Shown: positions 17,875-27,497, counted from the first letter of the stretch. The stretch: DNA of 64,000 nucleotides from Ancylomarina sp. DW003 (GCF_029029505.1 NZ_JAKJSD010000005.1:124001-188000); one strand, 5' to 3'. Program-made: numbers and translations. Notes: generated by a model not told the origin, from the sequence alone.

Positions 17875-18613
17875 TACACAACAGGTGATCCGTGTTAAAA
17901 ACATGTACAAGAAATTCGGAGAATTTACGGCGAACAGTGATTTGACTTTCGAAGTAAAAGCTGGTGAAATTTTTGGTTTCCTGGGTGCTAATGGTGCAGG
18001 TAAAACAACGGCTATTAAAATCCTATGTGGCTTATCTTTCCCAACATCGGGAGAAATTAGTGTCGCTGGTTTTGATGTATACAAGGAACGGGAATCCGTC
18101 AAAAGAAACATTGGCTATATGAGTCAGAAATTCTCTCTTTACGAGGATTTAACGGTTTTTGAAAACATTCGATTCTATGGAGGCATCTATGGTTTATCTA
18201 AATCAGAAATTAATTCTAAATCGGACGAATTGCTAAAAAAACTTGATCTGGAACATGCAAGAAATAAAAGAATAAGCGCATTACCATTGGGCTGGAAGCA
18301 AAAATTAGCCTTCTCTGTAGCCATAATTCACAACCCTAAGATTGTATTCCTTGATGAACCAACCGGTGGTGTCGATCCCGTAACGCGAAGACAATTTTGG
18401 GATTTGATTTACGATGCCTCCCGAGCAGGAATTACCGTTTTTGTAACAACGCACTATATGGACGAAGCAGAATATTGCGACCGGGTATCCATTATGGTAG
18501 ATGGTAAAATTGAGGCCTTAGATACGCCGGAGGAACTGAAAAAGCAATTTAATGCGACTGATATGGATCAGGTCTTTCTTAGTTTGGCCAGAACTGCAAC
18601 TCATATAGAATAA
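17867..18613 (+). CDS. ABC transporter ATP-binding protein, second of a pair
   Basis: The 248-residue ATPase has Walker A GANGAGKTT, Walker B IVFLDEP and an intact H-switch (VTTHYMDEAEYCDRV). Its signature motif is degraded to LPLGWKQ instead of LSGGxxQ. Combined with the first ATPase, this leaves one site with all consensus elements. The start overlaps the stop of the previous gene by 8 bases. The first permease gene follows after 17 bases. It corresponds to the C-terminal half of YbhF-type fused ATPases. Confidence 0.93.
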   Translation: MNSTQQVIRVKNMYKKFGEFTANSDLTFEVKAGEIFGFLGANGAGKTTAIKILCGLSFPTSGEISVAGFDVYKERESVKRNIGYMSQKFSLYEDLTVFENIRFYGGIYGLSKSEINSKSDELLKKLDLEHARNKRISALPLGWKQKLAFSVAIIHNPKIVFLDEPTGGVDPVTRRQFWDLIYDASRAGITVFVTTHYMDEAEYCDRVSIMVDGKIEALDTPEELKKQFNATDMDQVFLSLARTATHIE

Positions 18614-18630
18614 GATTAATAAATATACGG

Positions 18631-19737
18631 ATGAATCGATTTATCGGATTTTTAAAAAAGGAGTTCTATCATATTTTTCGAGATAAGAGATCTATGCTTA
18701 TTCTGTTTGGAATGCCAATCGTTCAAATCATGCTCTTTGGTTACGTCATTTCTACGGATCTTAAAGATGTTAAAATGGCTGTATTGGACCATTCTAAAGA
18801 TGAATATTCTGCAGAAATCATCAATAAAATAACCTCATCGGGCTACTTTAAACTAACTGAGAACCTCGAGTCTGCAGAAGAAGCCGATGCCATTTTTCGG
18901 AAAGGCGATGTGAAACTGATTTTAGTCTTCGAACCTGATTTTGGTAAGAACTTAATCAAAAACACAAAAGCTAATGTTCAGATTCTAACCGATGCTACTG
19001 ATCCAAACATGGCTAATTTGGAGGTTAATTACTTGCAAGGTATTCTTCAAAACTACAATATCGAAATCAATAATGGAAAGAAAGAGCCCTTCAGGATTAA
19101 GTCTAATACACGAATGTATTTTAATTCCAATCTGGAAAGTGTTTTCATGTTTATTCCCGGTATAATGGCAACCATACTCATGTTAGTTTCAGCCATGATG
19201 ACCTCAATATCAATTGCTCGCGAAAAAGAATTGGGAACCATGGAAATACTATTGGTATCACCCTTAAATCCATTACAAATTATATTGGGTAAAGTAACAC
19301 CATATCTGGTTTTATCATTTATCAATGCCTTGGTTATTATTGGCATGGGCTATTTTATATTCGGTGTTCCAATTTTAGGCAGTTTTGCCTTACTAATGGC
19401 TGAGAGTATTCTATTTATCTTTCTTGCTTTATCCATCGGTATTTTTATATCAACAGTAGCAAAAAGTCAGCAAGTTGCAATGATGCTCTCCATGTTTGTA
19501 TTAATGTTGCCTACCATCATACTTTCCGGCTTTATTTTTCCAATTCGAAACATGCCGCTCCCCCTTCAGATCATAAGCAATATAATACCTCCAAAATGGT
19601 TTATTGTGATTTTGAAAAACATTATGCTGAAAGGTGTCGGTTTTGAATATATATGGAAAGAGACTTTGATATTAATCGCCATGACCATAGGTTTCATCGG
19701 ACTTAGCCTTAAGAAGTTTAAAACAAGATTAGAGTAA
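18631..19737 (+). CDS. ABC-2 type permease (YbhS/YbhR-like)
   Basis: The 368-residue inner-membrane protein has the ABC-2 layout: one N-terminal helix (MLILFGMPIVQIMLFGYVI), a periplasmic domain of about 140 residues, then five C-terminal helices starting near FMFIPGIMATILM. The conserved cytoplasmic stretch REKELGTMEILLVSPL is the coupling region. It pairs with the next permease, which is similar in plan, to form the export channel for small molecules. It sits 17 bases after the ATPase gene and 17 bases before the second permease gene. Confidence 0.92.
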   Translation: MNRFIGFLKKEFYHIFRDKRSMLILFGMPIVQIMLFGYVISTDLKDVKMAVLDHSKDEYSAEIINKITSSGYFKLTENLESAEEADAIFRKGDVKLILVFEPDFGKNLIKNTKANVQILTDATDPNMANLEVNYLQGILQNYNIEINNGKKEPFRIKSNTRMYFNSNLESVFMFIPGIMATILMLVSAMMTSISIAREKELGTMEILLVSPLNPLQIILGKVTPYLVLSFINALVIIGMGYFIFGVPILGSFALLMAESILFIFLALSIGIFISTVAKSQQVAMMLSMFVLMLPTIILSGFIFPIRNMPLPLQIISNIIPPKWFIVILKNIMLKGVGFEYIWKETLILIAMTIGFIGLSLKKFKTRLE

Positions 19738-19754
19738 TCCCGAAAGTAAGAATT

Positions 19755-20873
19755 ATGCGAATTTTAAAATATCTACTACAAAAAGAGTTTTTACAGATTT
19801 TCCGTAACAAGAGCATGTTACCTATCATATTTGTCATGCCAATAGTTCAGCTTTGTATTCTGTCTTTTGCGGCTACTTACGATATGAAAAACACGAATCT
19901 GTATATTGTCGACAAGGATCTTTCCAGTCACTCCAGAGAATTAATTTCCAAATTTAATGGATCTCCGTTTTTCACAGTTAAAGAAATTGGTTTTTCGGAG
20001 GAAGAGGCGGAAAAAGAAATATTTAAAGACAATATTGATGCAATTCTTGTCTTCAATAAAGATTTTGGAAAGTCTGTTGATTTAAAAACACAGGCATCCA
20101 TTCAGATTCTTGTGAATGCCATAAATGCAAGTTCAGCAGGCCTGTACAACGCTTACATCAATTCTGTTATTCAGGATTATAATCAGAATATAGCACTCAG
20201 TTTGGCAGGGCTAAGTCAGGACAATCAACACAATATGGTCAGATCGACTTACTCGCATCAGTTTAATCCCGAGATGAAGTATATACCGTATATGCTACCA
20301 GGTTTAATTGTTTTGCTGATTACCGTTATTAGCTTGTTTTTATCTGCAATGAATGTTGTGCGGGAAAAAGAGATTGGAACCATTGAACAGATCAATGTAA
20401 CACCAATTAAGAAGTCTCAATTCATTCTAGCGAAGCTAATTCCCTTTCTGCTTATAGGCTTTTTCGTTTTGGGAATAGACCTTTTGGTTGCTGTTTGGGG
20501 ATTTAAAATTCCGTTTTTAGGTTCAGTTTGGCTGATCTATCTGGTCGCCTTTGTCTATTTAATTGCAATCTTAGGCTTCGGCTTACTCATCTCAACACAA
20601 ACTGACACACAGCAACAAGCCATGTTTATAGCTTGGTTTTTTATGGTCATTTTCTTACTGATGAGTGGTCTATTTACACCTATCGAAAGCATGCCCGAGT
20701 GGGGACAGAAGCTTAACATTCTCAATCCAATTGCTTATTTTATCAAAATAATCAGAATGATCATGTTAAAAGGTTCCGGCTTTTTTGATATCATCAAGGA
20801 AATAGGAATTCTAAGTATTTTTGCCATTGCATCCATCTCATTTGCTGTAAGAATGTACCGAAAGGTAGCCTAA
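19755..20873 (+). CDS. ABC-2 type permease (YbhR/YbhS-like), second of a pair
   Basis: The 372-residue protein has the same plan as its upstream neighbour: an N-terminal helix (MLPIIFVMPIVQLCILSF), a large periplasmic loop, then five helices with the coupling stretch REKEIGTIEQINVTPI. The pair is diverged, so it is an old duplication expected to work as a heterodimer. It is the last gene of the TetR-controlled operon. No obvious strong terminator follows within the next hundred bases. Confidence 0.92.
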   Translation: MRILKYLLQKEFLQIFRNKSMLPIIFVMPIVQLCILSFAATYDMKNTNLYIVDKDLSSHSRELISKFNGSPFFTVKEIGFSEEEAEKEIFKDNIDAILVFNKDFGKSVDLKTQASIQILVNAINASSAGLYNAYINSVIQDYNQNIALSLAGLSQDNQHNMVRSTYSHQFNPEMKYIPYMLPGLIVLLITVISLFLSAMNVVREKEIGTIEQINVTPIKKSQFILAKLIPFLLIGFFVLGIDLLVAVWGFKIPFLGSVWLIYLVAFVYLIAILGFGLLISTQTDTQQQAMFIAWFFMVIFLLMSGLFTPIESMPEWGQKLNILNPIAYFIKIIRMIMLKGSGFFDIIKEIGILSIFAIASISFAVRMYRKVA

Positions 20874-21010
20874 AAGCCATATTGCATTCTTATAATAATA
20901 TTATATTTTTGGAATACTGATCCTGTCTAAAATTCGTTTCTTTGATAAGATCAATATTCCTATAAATAATGAGGTTTAATATTAACACCTAATATTATTT
21001 TAACGCAACA

Positions 21011-22285
21011 ATGATTAAAACACGCAACCCCAAATTCGATACCGCCTGGAGAATCCTTGTTATTCTTTCCGTTGTTATTCAAGCAACTTTACTCCCTCTT
21101 GATATTTTATTCGAATTAAGATTTCACCCATGGTATTATTTTTTGGATCTGGGGATTACTTTGGTTTTTTTATTGGATTTTCTTGAAAATATATATCGCT
21201 ATAAAAGAATACAAAAGCACACTGTATTCAAGGATATTTATTGGGATACCTATTCATCTAAGAAATATTTTATTGCTGATGCTTTAGCTATTCTACCCTA
21301 TGCCCTTTTGTTTTCACATCCAGCTTTGCAGCTGCTTAGAATGTTCAAGTGGGTAAAAGTATTTAGAACAATGCGCTTTTATCAAATCAGAAATATTAGA
21401 AACACAGCTGGCATTTCTTTCTGGTACTTAATTCTTGGTTTCTTCCTTTTATCCCATGGCTTCACCTGTCTCTGGTTATGGATTCATGGATTTGATTCCG
21501 GTATGAGTAATATCGACAATTACGTTCAATCTCTATATTGGATAATCACAACCTTAACTTCGGTAGGTTACGGAGACATTGTTCCTGTTGGTAATATTGA
21601 AATGTTGTTCACCATATTTCTTCAATTATTTGGAGTGGGAGTTCTTGCTTTTTTGGTAGGAACAGTTGTAGGTATATTCACAAAGAAAAATCCGGCAGAA
21701 CAACGATTTATAGAGAATATGGAAAAACTTAGAGCATTAATCCATTATCAGCATATTCCTAAGAGCCTGGAAAATAGAATAAACGACTATTTTACTTACG
21801 AATGGAAACAAAAACTTGGATATGATGAGAGCGAGTTAATGGAAGCACTACCCTACGGTTTAAGAATAGAATTACAGCTCGAATTCAAGAAAAATGTCAT
21901 CAAAGATATTCCTTTGTTCGATTGTGTTGACGATCATTTCATAAGAGACATAGCCCAATATCTTACACCTATGATATTAACACCTGGAGATTATTTATTC
22001 AGAACCGGAGATATTGCCAAGTCCATGTTTTTTGTACAAAAAGGAAAAATAAGTGTTCTCTCTGCCGATGAAAGTAAGCAGCTAACCATTCTGCAAAAAG
22101 GTGACTTTATGGGCGAAATAGGACTGTTTAAGAAAGTAAGCAGAACTGCAACAGTAAAGTCAATAAGCTATTCTGATGTGTACGAATTGCAAAAAAAGGA
22201 ATTCGATAAAGTTTTGAAGAGATACCCTCAAATAGCTGAAAAATTGAAAGCAAAATCGATTTCAAGAGAAGAACGTTACATTTAA
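21011..22285 (+). CDS. Voltage-gated-type potassium channel with cyclic nucleotide-binding domain
   Basis: The 424-residue protein has six membrane segments and a potassium selectivity filter, TLTSVGYGDIVPVGN. A cytoplasmic linker (about residues 235-300) precedes a C-terminal cyclic nucleotide-binding fold (DYLFRTGDIAKSMFFVQKG, then GDFMGEIGLF and SRTATVKS). The S4 region is only weakly charged (LQLLRMFKWVKVFRTMRFY). The layout resembles prokaryotic CNG/HCN-like channels such as MloK1 and SthK. It is transcribed alone between the export operon and the NlpC/P60 gene. Confidence 0.9.
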   Translation: MIKTRNPKFDTAWRILVILSVVIQATLLPLDILFELRFHPWYYFLDLGITLVFLLDFLENIYRYKRIQKHTVFKDIYWDTYSSKKYFIADALAILPYALLFSHPALQLLRMFKWVKVFRTMRFYQIRNIRNTAGISFWYLILGFFLLSHGFTCLWLWIHGFDSGMSNIDNYVQSLYWIITTLTSVGYGDIVPVGNIEMLFTIFLQLFGVGVLAFLVGTVVGIFTKKNPAEQRFIENMEKLRALIHYQHIPKSLENRINDYFTYEWKQKLGYDESELMEALPYGLRIELQLEFKKNVIKDIPLFDCVDDHFIRDIAQYLTPMILTPGDYLFRTGDIAKSMFFVQKGKISVLSADESKQLTILQKGDFMGEIGLFKKVSRTATVKSISYSDVYELQKKEFDKVLKRYPQIAEKLKAKSISREERYI

Positions 22286-22409
22286 ACTTATTAGCTCATA
22301 TTTTGATACTGAAACCAGACAATAAGTATCGAGAATATAGGTTTATCTTATTAGAGAAATCCTTTATCAATAACCTACTGTTTCTTATACATCCACCGAA
22401 AACTGATTT

Positions 22410-22955
22410 ATGCTTAAACAAGTCCTCTTCCTAATTCTGATAGCCTTAACAATTGCCTCTTGTTCGACAAAAAAACATGTAAGGAAACAAAGAAAAAATA
22501 AAACAATCCGGATAGAAAATGACGAGAAAGCTAAGATAAAAGAGCAAAAAAAGCAGTTTAAATTATCACAAAACCCTAAAAAGAAAACCAGTGTAAAGCA
22601 TAAACTCGAAACACACTACAAGAAATACAAAGCAGTACCCTATAAATACGGAGGAACCAGCATAAAAGGTTTCGACTGTTCAGGCTTTGTACAATTCACT
22701 TACAAGCATCTTTTCAATATCAATTTGCCTCGAACAACTGGTCTAATGCTAAAAGAAGGTAATTCTGTTTCTAAAAGAAAACTTCAGGTTGGTGACTTAG
22801 TTCTATTTAGAACATCAAAACGGTACCGTCACGTCGGCATATTTATGGGCAATAATCTTTTTATGCATGTATCAACAAAGAAAGGTCTTATGAAATCAAA
22901 CCTGGATAATCCTTATTGGTTAAAGCGTTACCTAACCTCTCGAAGAATATTTTAG
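22410..22955 (+). CDS. NlpC/P60 family cell wall peptidase lipoprotein
   Basis: The 181-residue protein starts with a lipoprotein signal ending in IASCS, followed by a very basic linker (about residues 23-70). The NlpC/P60 domain shows the catalytic Cys in KGFDCSGFVQFTY and the catalytic His in RYRHVGIFMG. These enzymes cut peptide cross-links in peptidoglycan, here from an outer or inner membrane anchor. An intrinsic terminator follows. The length matches single-domain Spr/MepS-like lipoproteins. Confidence 0.92.
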   Translation: MLKQVLFLILIALTIASCSTKKHVRKQRKNKTIRIENDEKAKIKEQKKQFKLSQNPKKKTSVKHKLETHYKKYKAVPYKYGGTSIKGFDCSGFVQFTYKHLFNINLPRTTGLMLKEGNSVSKRKLQVGDLVLFRTSKRYRHVGIFMGNNLFMHVSTKKGLMKSNLDNPYWLKRYLTSRRIF

Positions 22956-22990
22956 GTCTGGAAAATAACAGATGAAAATAATATAAAAAG

Positions 22991-23019
22991 AAAAAACTCA
23001 GGTCCCCACCTGAGTTTTC
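22991..23019 (+). terminator. Intrinsic terminator after the NlpC/P60 gene
   Basis: ACTCAGGT pairs with ACCTGAGT across a CCCC loop. An A-tract precedes the stem and a short T-tract follows, so it could act in both directions. Confidence 0.8.
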
Positions 23020-23217
23020 TTACTAACCTAAATCTAACCTATGAAAAACTTTCTGAGTCGTTTGGAGTAAGACTCAGTTCTATTTATGAAAAAAATAGTT
23101 TTGTTTCTACACTACAAACATAGGTGTTTCTTTAGTTAAGGGGAGTCAACACAAGTTAAAGAAAGTTAAGAATGTATTTTTATTTGCGATTGGCTTAGAC
23201 AAAATCGTGCTCTCTGT

Positions 23218-23230
23218 GAACATGGAGGGA
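23218..23230 (-). repeat. Truncated tRNA-Arg 3' end
   Basis: GAACATGGAGGGA is identical to the 3' acceptor/T-arm end of the three nearby tRNA-Arg genes, but the rest of the tRNA is missing. It is followed by CCTCACTACGTTCGCCAT, which resembles the sequence after the second truncated copy at 23519-23535. It looks like the scar of a deletion or recombination in a tRNA array. Confidence 0.55.
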
Positions 23231-23348
23231 GACTCCTCACTACGTTCGCCATAAACATGTTACGAACCTCTAAATGGATTCTCAGCCCTTTAATTTTGCT
23301 GAAACTTGAATACAAAAAAAACTCACCAATTTCTTGATGAGTTTTCTG

Positions 23349-23422
23349 TGAACATGGAGGGATTCGAACCCCCAACCTCCTCGGCCGTAACGAGGTGCAC
23401 TATCCAGTTATGCTACACGTCC
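23349..23422 (-). tRNA. tRNA-Arg(ACG), copy 1
   Basis: Read on the minus strand, the 74-base sequence folds as a cloverleaf. The acceptor stem is GGACGTG/CATGTTC with G-U pairs. The anticodon stem CCTCG/CGAGG holds the loop TTACGGC, giving anticodon ACG. The T-arm is GGGGG TTCGAAT CCCTC. The discriminator base is A and CCA is not encoded. It is the first of three identical copies. Confidence 0.95.
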
Positions 23423-23500
23423 ATTATATTTTTTTTGAATCAGAATAATGGAATTTTTCTGATTTAATTTACACAAATCATTTTGTATAAATTCTAATGT

Positions 23501-23515
23501 GAACATGGAGGGATT
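23501..23515 (-). repeat. Second truncated tRNA-Arg 3' end
   Basis: GAACATGGAGGGATT matches the 3' end of the flanking tRNA-Arg genes, then departs into sequence (CCTCACTACGTTCGTCAT) shared with the other truncated copy. The spacer before it (23423-23500) resembles the spacer between tRNA copies 2 and 3, so this position probably once held a full tRNA. Confidence 0.55.
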
Positions 23516-23601
23516 ATTCCTCACTACGTTCGTCATGAATATATTACGAACCCCTTTGGGTTCTCATCCCTCCTACTTGGTGGGAAATTCAATCTTTTCG
23601 G

Positions 23602-23675
23602 TGAACATGGAGGGATTCGAACCCCCAACCTCCTCGGCCGTAACGAGGTGCACTATCCAGTTATGCTACACGTCC
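23602..23675 (-). tRNA. tRNA-Arg(ACG), copy 2
   Basis: This copy is identical over 74 bases to copy 1, with anticodon ACG and discriminator A, and has no encoded CCA. About 180 bases, including a truncated copy, separate it from copy 1. Confidence 0.95.
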
Positions 23676-23754
23676 ATTATGTTTTTTCAATCAGAATTAC
23701 GGATTTTCTTCTGATTTCAATTATACAAATCGTTATTTGTATAAGTCCTTATTG

Positions 23755-23828
23755 TGAACATGGAGGGATTCGAACCCCCAACCTCCTCGGCCGTAACGAG
23801 GTGCACTATCCAGTTATGCTACACGTCC
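23755..23828 (-). tRNA. tRNA-Arg(ACG), copy 3
   Basis: This copy is identical over 74 bases to copies 1 and 2. It lies 79 bases from copy 2. It is first in the direction of transcription, so a single promoter beyond 23830 could drive all three. Confidence 0.95.
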
Positions 23829-24110
23829 TTTTCTTAATTGCGATGCAAATATAAGGCTTTTTTTTCTAATGCTGCAAGCATTTTCTCTCCAAAAAAACAC
23901 AGAAAGCCCTTTATTCATTATACAAAGCTGAATTTAAACCGTATACAAAACAAAAAAAATAACAAGCCTTGTAAATTCTCTACTTCTAAGCTTAATTTTT
24001 ATTAAAACATCAGCTCTAAAATTGTTCTGAAGATAAAAAAGGCTAATTTTATTATTTGAAACAAAATTCCCTATTGTTAAATCAAGCTTTGTAAATATAA
24101 AATTACTGAA

Positions 24111-26585
24111 ATGAAGAAATTCTTTAAAATTTTTGGTGGAATAATTCTAGTTCTCGTGCTACTATTAGCCCTACTTCCCTACCTTTTCAAAGATCAGATT
24201 ATGGATCGTGTAAAAGTAGAGATGGATAAAGCTGTTGATGCAAAAATTGAAATTGCAGATGTCAGCTTATCTATGTTTAAAAATTTCCCAAAATTATTCG
24301 TTGAAATACAAGGCATTTCTGTCGTTGGTAAGGGTGATTTTTCGAATGACACCTTAGCTTATGTAGGTAGTTTGTATACTGCAGTTGATTTAGGCTCTGC
24401 AATTTCCGGGGAACAGCTTAATGTTGGAGCTATTGTATTGGCCAAAACAAAGGTAAATGCTTTAGTTCTTGAATCGGGAAAAGCCAACTGGGATATCTCT
24501 AAAGCTGAAACTGAAGAAGTTGTTGAGGAAGAAAGCACCGAAGCTTCTGACTTCAAAATTATATTCGAGGAAGTACGCGTTGAAGATTTCGCTTTGGAAT
24601 ACCACGATGCTACTCTAAAAGCAAACTTGGTTCTTGCTGATTTGGATTTAAACCTTAACGGTGATTTTTCTGCCAAAGAAACCAACCTGAACGTTAATTC
24701 TACCGCAACCGGAATCACCTTCGATTTTGAAGGCATAAAATATCTTAAGAATGCAAGCTTAGGTTTAGAGGCGGCTTTAGCTGCTGACTTAGAGAATATG
24801 ATTTTCAATTTCAAGGAAAACAAACTCACTCTAAACGATTTGGAATTTGGTATGATGGGAAGTTTTGCCATGTTGGAAGATGCCTATAATATGGACATTA
24901 AACTAGATGCTAAAAAGACTGATTTCAAATCCCTCCTATCTATGGTTCCGGAAGCCTTTATGAAAGACGTAAAAGGTTTGGAAACATCCGGAAGTTTGGT
25001 TTTGAATGCTTTTATTAAAGGCGAATACAGAGAAGATCACATGCCTGCTTTTGGAGCGAAACTAAAAGTGGCTGATGCCAATATCAAATACCCTGATCTA
25101 CCGGAAACCATCAATAACATTAAGATCGATGCCGAGGTGAACCACCCGGGTGGCGATTTGGATGCTTTAGTAACCGACGTGAATGCCTTTCACCTGGAAG
25201 TTGCCAATAACCCTATTGATGCAGAGATTCACATTAAAACACCAATAAGCGATCCTGAAATAAGTGGTCTTTGTAAAGGAGTTATTGACTTCGCCAAGAT
25301 TCGCCATGCCATTCCAATGGATAGCATTAAGATTGCAGGTATTGTTACTTCTGATATCAGTTTCAAAGGGCGTTTATCAGCTATTGAGAAAGAAGAGTAT
25401 GAAAAATTCATGGCCAAAGGTGATCTTAAGCTTAAGAATTTTGAATTTACCACGCCTGATTTCCCGCAAGGCATTCGTATCGTCAGTTCGGTATTGAGCT
25501 TTACACCACAGTTTATCAGATTAAATTCATTCGATTCTCGTATTGGAAAATCTGATGTACAACTAAAAGGTCGACTTGAAAATTACATTCCTTATGCCCT
25601 GAAAGGGAAAACACTTAAGGGGAACTTCAATATGAATTCAAGAAGTTTCGACTTGAATGAATTTATGACCGAAGAAGAAACTGCTGTAGAAACAACGGAT
25701 ACCATTCCGATGTCTGTCGTTCCTGTTCCTGCTGATTTAGATATCAAATTTGTTGCAAACATGCAAAAGATCAAATTTGACAAAATGCTGATTGAAGATG
25801 TAAAGGGGCTTATCGTCGTTAAGAATTCGGTTGCCAAACTGACCAATCTTTCAATGAACATGCTAAAAGGGCAAATGACCATGAATGGCTCATACAGTAC
25901 CAAGGATGTTAAAAAGCCAAATTTCGATTTTGGTTTAGATGTAAAAGAGTTTGATATTAAATCGACTTACGAGTCTTTAAGTATGGTTAAGAAGATGATC
26001 CCCATGGCATTAAACTGCGAAGGAAAAGTATCATCTGATTTGAAGATTAAATCTCAGTTAAACGAGGAAATGGCTCCTGTTATGAATACCTTAAATGGTA
26101 AAGGTGCTTTTCACTCAAGAGGGATTATCATTAAAGACAGTAAAGCATTTGTTGCCTTGGCCAAAGCACTTAAGAATGATAGCTACAAGCGTATCTCTGT
26201 TTCAAAATTCGATATGAATTTTGTGATTACAAACGGAAATATCATTGTGAAGCCATTCAATACAAAAATTGCTGGTCATCAGGCTACCATATACGGTACA
26301 CAGTCAGTAGATGGAAAACTGGATTTCACCATGGACATGAAACTACCTAAAGAAGAATTGGGTAGTGACGTAACTAAATTCCTTGACAAAATACCAGGAA
26401 ACAAAAGCATTCAAAAGCTGGATGTCTCTGTTAAAATTACGGGAACCACTAACGATCCTAAAGTGAACTTAGACCTAAGCAAAGCCATTAAGCAAGCGAA
26501 AGATGCTGCACTGAAAGAATTGAAGAAAAAAGGCAAAAAAGATCTGGAAAAGAAAGCCAGAGACCTATTTAAAAAATTGTTCTAA
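24111..26585 (+). CDS. AsmA-like inner membrane/periplasmic protein
   Basis: The 824-residue protein has one N-terminal membrane helix (ILVLVLLLALLPYLF). A long beta-rich periplasmic region follows in which AsmA-type segments recur: FPKLFVEIQGISVVGKGDFSN at the start and VDGKLDFTMDMKLP near the end. It closes with a lysine-rich tail. AsmA-like proteins are thought to bridge the envelope and help lipid transfer or outer membrane assembly; the partner here is unknown. It is transcribed alone and followed by a terminator. Confidence 0.88.
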   Translation: MKKFFKIFGGIILVLVLLLALLPYLFKDQIMDRVKVEMDKAVDAKIEIADVSLSMFKNFPKLFVEIQGISVVGKGDFSNDTLAYVGSLYTAVDLGSAISGEQLNVGAIVLAKTKVNALVLESGKANWDISKAETEEVVEEESTEASDFKIIFEEVRVEDFALEYHDATLKANLVLADLDLNLNGDFSAKETNLNVNSTATGITFDFEGIKYLKNASLGLEAALAADLENMIFNFKENKLTLNDLEFGMMGSFAMLEDAYNMDIKLDAKKTDFKSLLSMVPEAFMKDVKGLETSGSLVLNAFIKGEYREDHMPAFGAKLKVADANIKYPDLPETINNIKIDAEVNHPGGDLDALVTDVNAFHLEVANNPIDAEIHIKTPISDPEISGLCKGVIDFAKIRHAIPMDSIKIAGIVTSDISFKGRLSAIEKEEYEKFMAKGDLKLKNFEFTTPDFPQGIRIVSSVLSFTPQFIRLNSFDSRIGKSDVQLKGRLENYIPYALKGKTLKGNFNMNSRSFDLNEFMTEEETAVETTDTIPMSVVPVPADLDIKFVANMQKIKFDKMLIEDVKGLIVVKNSVAKLTNLSMNMLKGQMTMNGSYSTKDVKKPNFDFGLDVKEFDIKSTYESLSMVKKMIPMALNCEGKVSSDLKIKSQLNEEMAPVMNTLNGKGAFHSRGIIIKDSKAFVALAKALKNDSYKRISVSKFDMNFVITNGNIIVKPFNTKIAGHQATIYGTQSVDGKLDFTMDMKLPKEELGSDVTKFLDKIPGNKSIQKLDVSVKITGTTNDPKVNLDLSKAIKQAKDAALKELKKKGKKDLEKKARDLFKKLF

Positions 26586-26634
26586 AAGCTTTTCAGTATA
26601 GAGAAATAACTGATTCAAATCAGTCAAATAAATC

Positions 26635-26669
26635 ATCCTCGTGAGTTCATTCTTACGAGGATCTTTTTT
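26635..26669 (+). terminator. Intrinsic terminator after the AsmA-like gene
   Basis: ATCCTCGT pairs with ACGAGGAT over a 12-base loop and is followed by a T-tract. It lies about 50 bases after the stop codon. Confidence 0.85.
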
Positions 26670-26765
26670 GTATTTAATCATGATAAAGTAGAAAACACAA
26701 TCATATTGTAAACAATATTAATTTTACATTTACAACTTGGATTCAGGAATAAAAAAATAGATTCA

Positions 26766-27353
26766 ATGACAATTGAAATAAAAACACATGAAAGAAAATT
26801 ATTTAAAAACGTCGACTACACAGAAAAAACTTTAAGAGATCGGGAGTTTTATAAATGTAGATTTGTGGCCTGTATTTTCTTAAGGAGTGATCTGATTGGT
26901 AACAGTTTTGAAGATTGTACATTTGAAAATTGCGATTTTTCGATGACAAAAGTTCAAGGAGCAGGTTTTAGGAATGCGACTTTTAAAGAATGTAAGATTT
27001 TAGGTGTTGATTTTTCGGAGTGTAACAGATTTATGTTCTCCTTCTCATTTTATAATTGTCATTTGGATTATTCTACTTTTTATGGCGCAAAGTTGATGAA
27101 AACAAAATTCGATAAATGCTCTTTAAAGGAGACTGATTTTACTGAAGTCAATTTAACGGCTTCCGTATTTTCTGACTGTGACTTAAGCAATGCCATATTT
27201 TTAAATACCATACTAGAAAAGGTAGATTTCAGAACGGCAAAAAACTATTCGATAGATGCTGAATCTAATAAATTAAAGAAAGCCAAATTCTCAGCATTCA
27301 ATCTTGAAGGTTTACTCTATAAATACCAATTGGATATCGATTACAGTTCTTAG
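26766..27353 (+). CDS. Pentapeptide-repeat protein (Qnr/McbG-like size)
   Basis: The 195-residue protein is built of A(D/N)LXX-type repeats from about residue 25 to 150, for example CTFENCDFSMTKVQGAGF and CSLKETDFTEVNLTASVF. These would fold into a right-handed quadrilateral beta-helix. A break with extra aromatic residues (CNRFMFSFSFYNCH) divides two coils, and a C-terminal helix (KAKFSAFNLEGLLYKYQLDI) closes the rod. Size and layout resemble Qnr and McbG, which mimic DNA and protect gyrase. That role is only an analogy here. It is transcribed alone. Confidence 0.88.
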   Translation: MTIEIKTHERKLFKNVDYTEKTLRDREFYKCRFVACIFLRSDLIGNSFEDCTFENCDFSMTKVQGAGFRNATFKECKILGVDFSECNRFMFSFSFYNCHLDYSTFYGAKLMKTKFDKCSLKETDFTEVNLTASVFSDCDLSNAIFLNTILEKVDFRTAKNYSIDAESNKLKKAKFSAFNLEGLLYKYQLDIDYSS

Positions 27354-27461
27354 ATTTGATTTCAACCTAAAAGTTAAATCAAACTGCAAACTCGTAAAAA
27401 AGGACTAATTCCTCTGTGAAATCAGCTTTTTTTTTAAAATCGTAAGTAAATCTGGTGAAAC

Positions 27462-27497
27462 AAAAAAGGTGGAATCAATTAAGACTCCACCTTTTTT
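27462..27497. terminator. Bidirectional terminator between convergent genes
   Basis: AAAAAAGGTGGA pairs with TCCACCTTTTTT across a 12-base loop. It lies between the plus-strand pentapeptide gene and the minus-strand symporter gene and has A/T tracts for both directions. Confidence 0.85.

Noticed and set aside
23499-23854. Short frames with products like MEGFEPPTSSAVTRC
   Set aside because: These are translations of the antisense strand of tRNA genes, a well-known false gene.
26766-27353. Quinolone resistance determinant (qnr)
   Set aside because: Only the fold and size are similar; no specific Qnr sequence features or loops could be confirmed.
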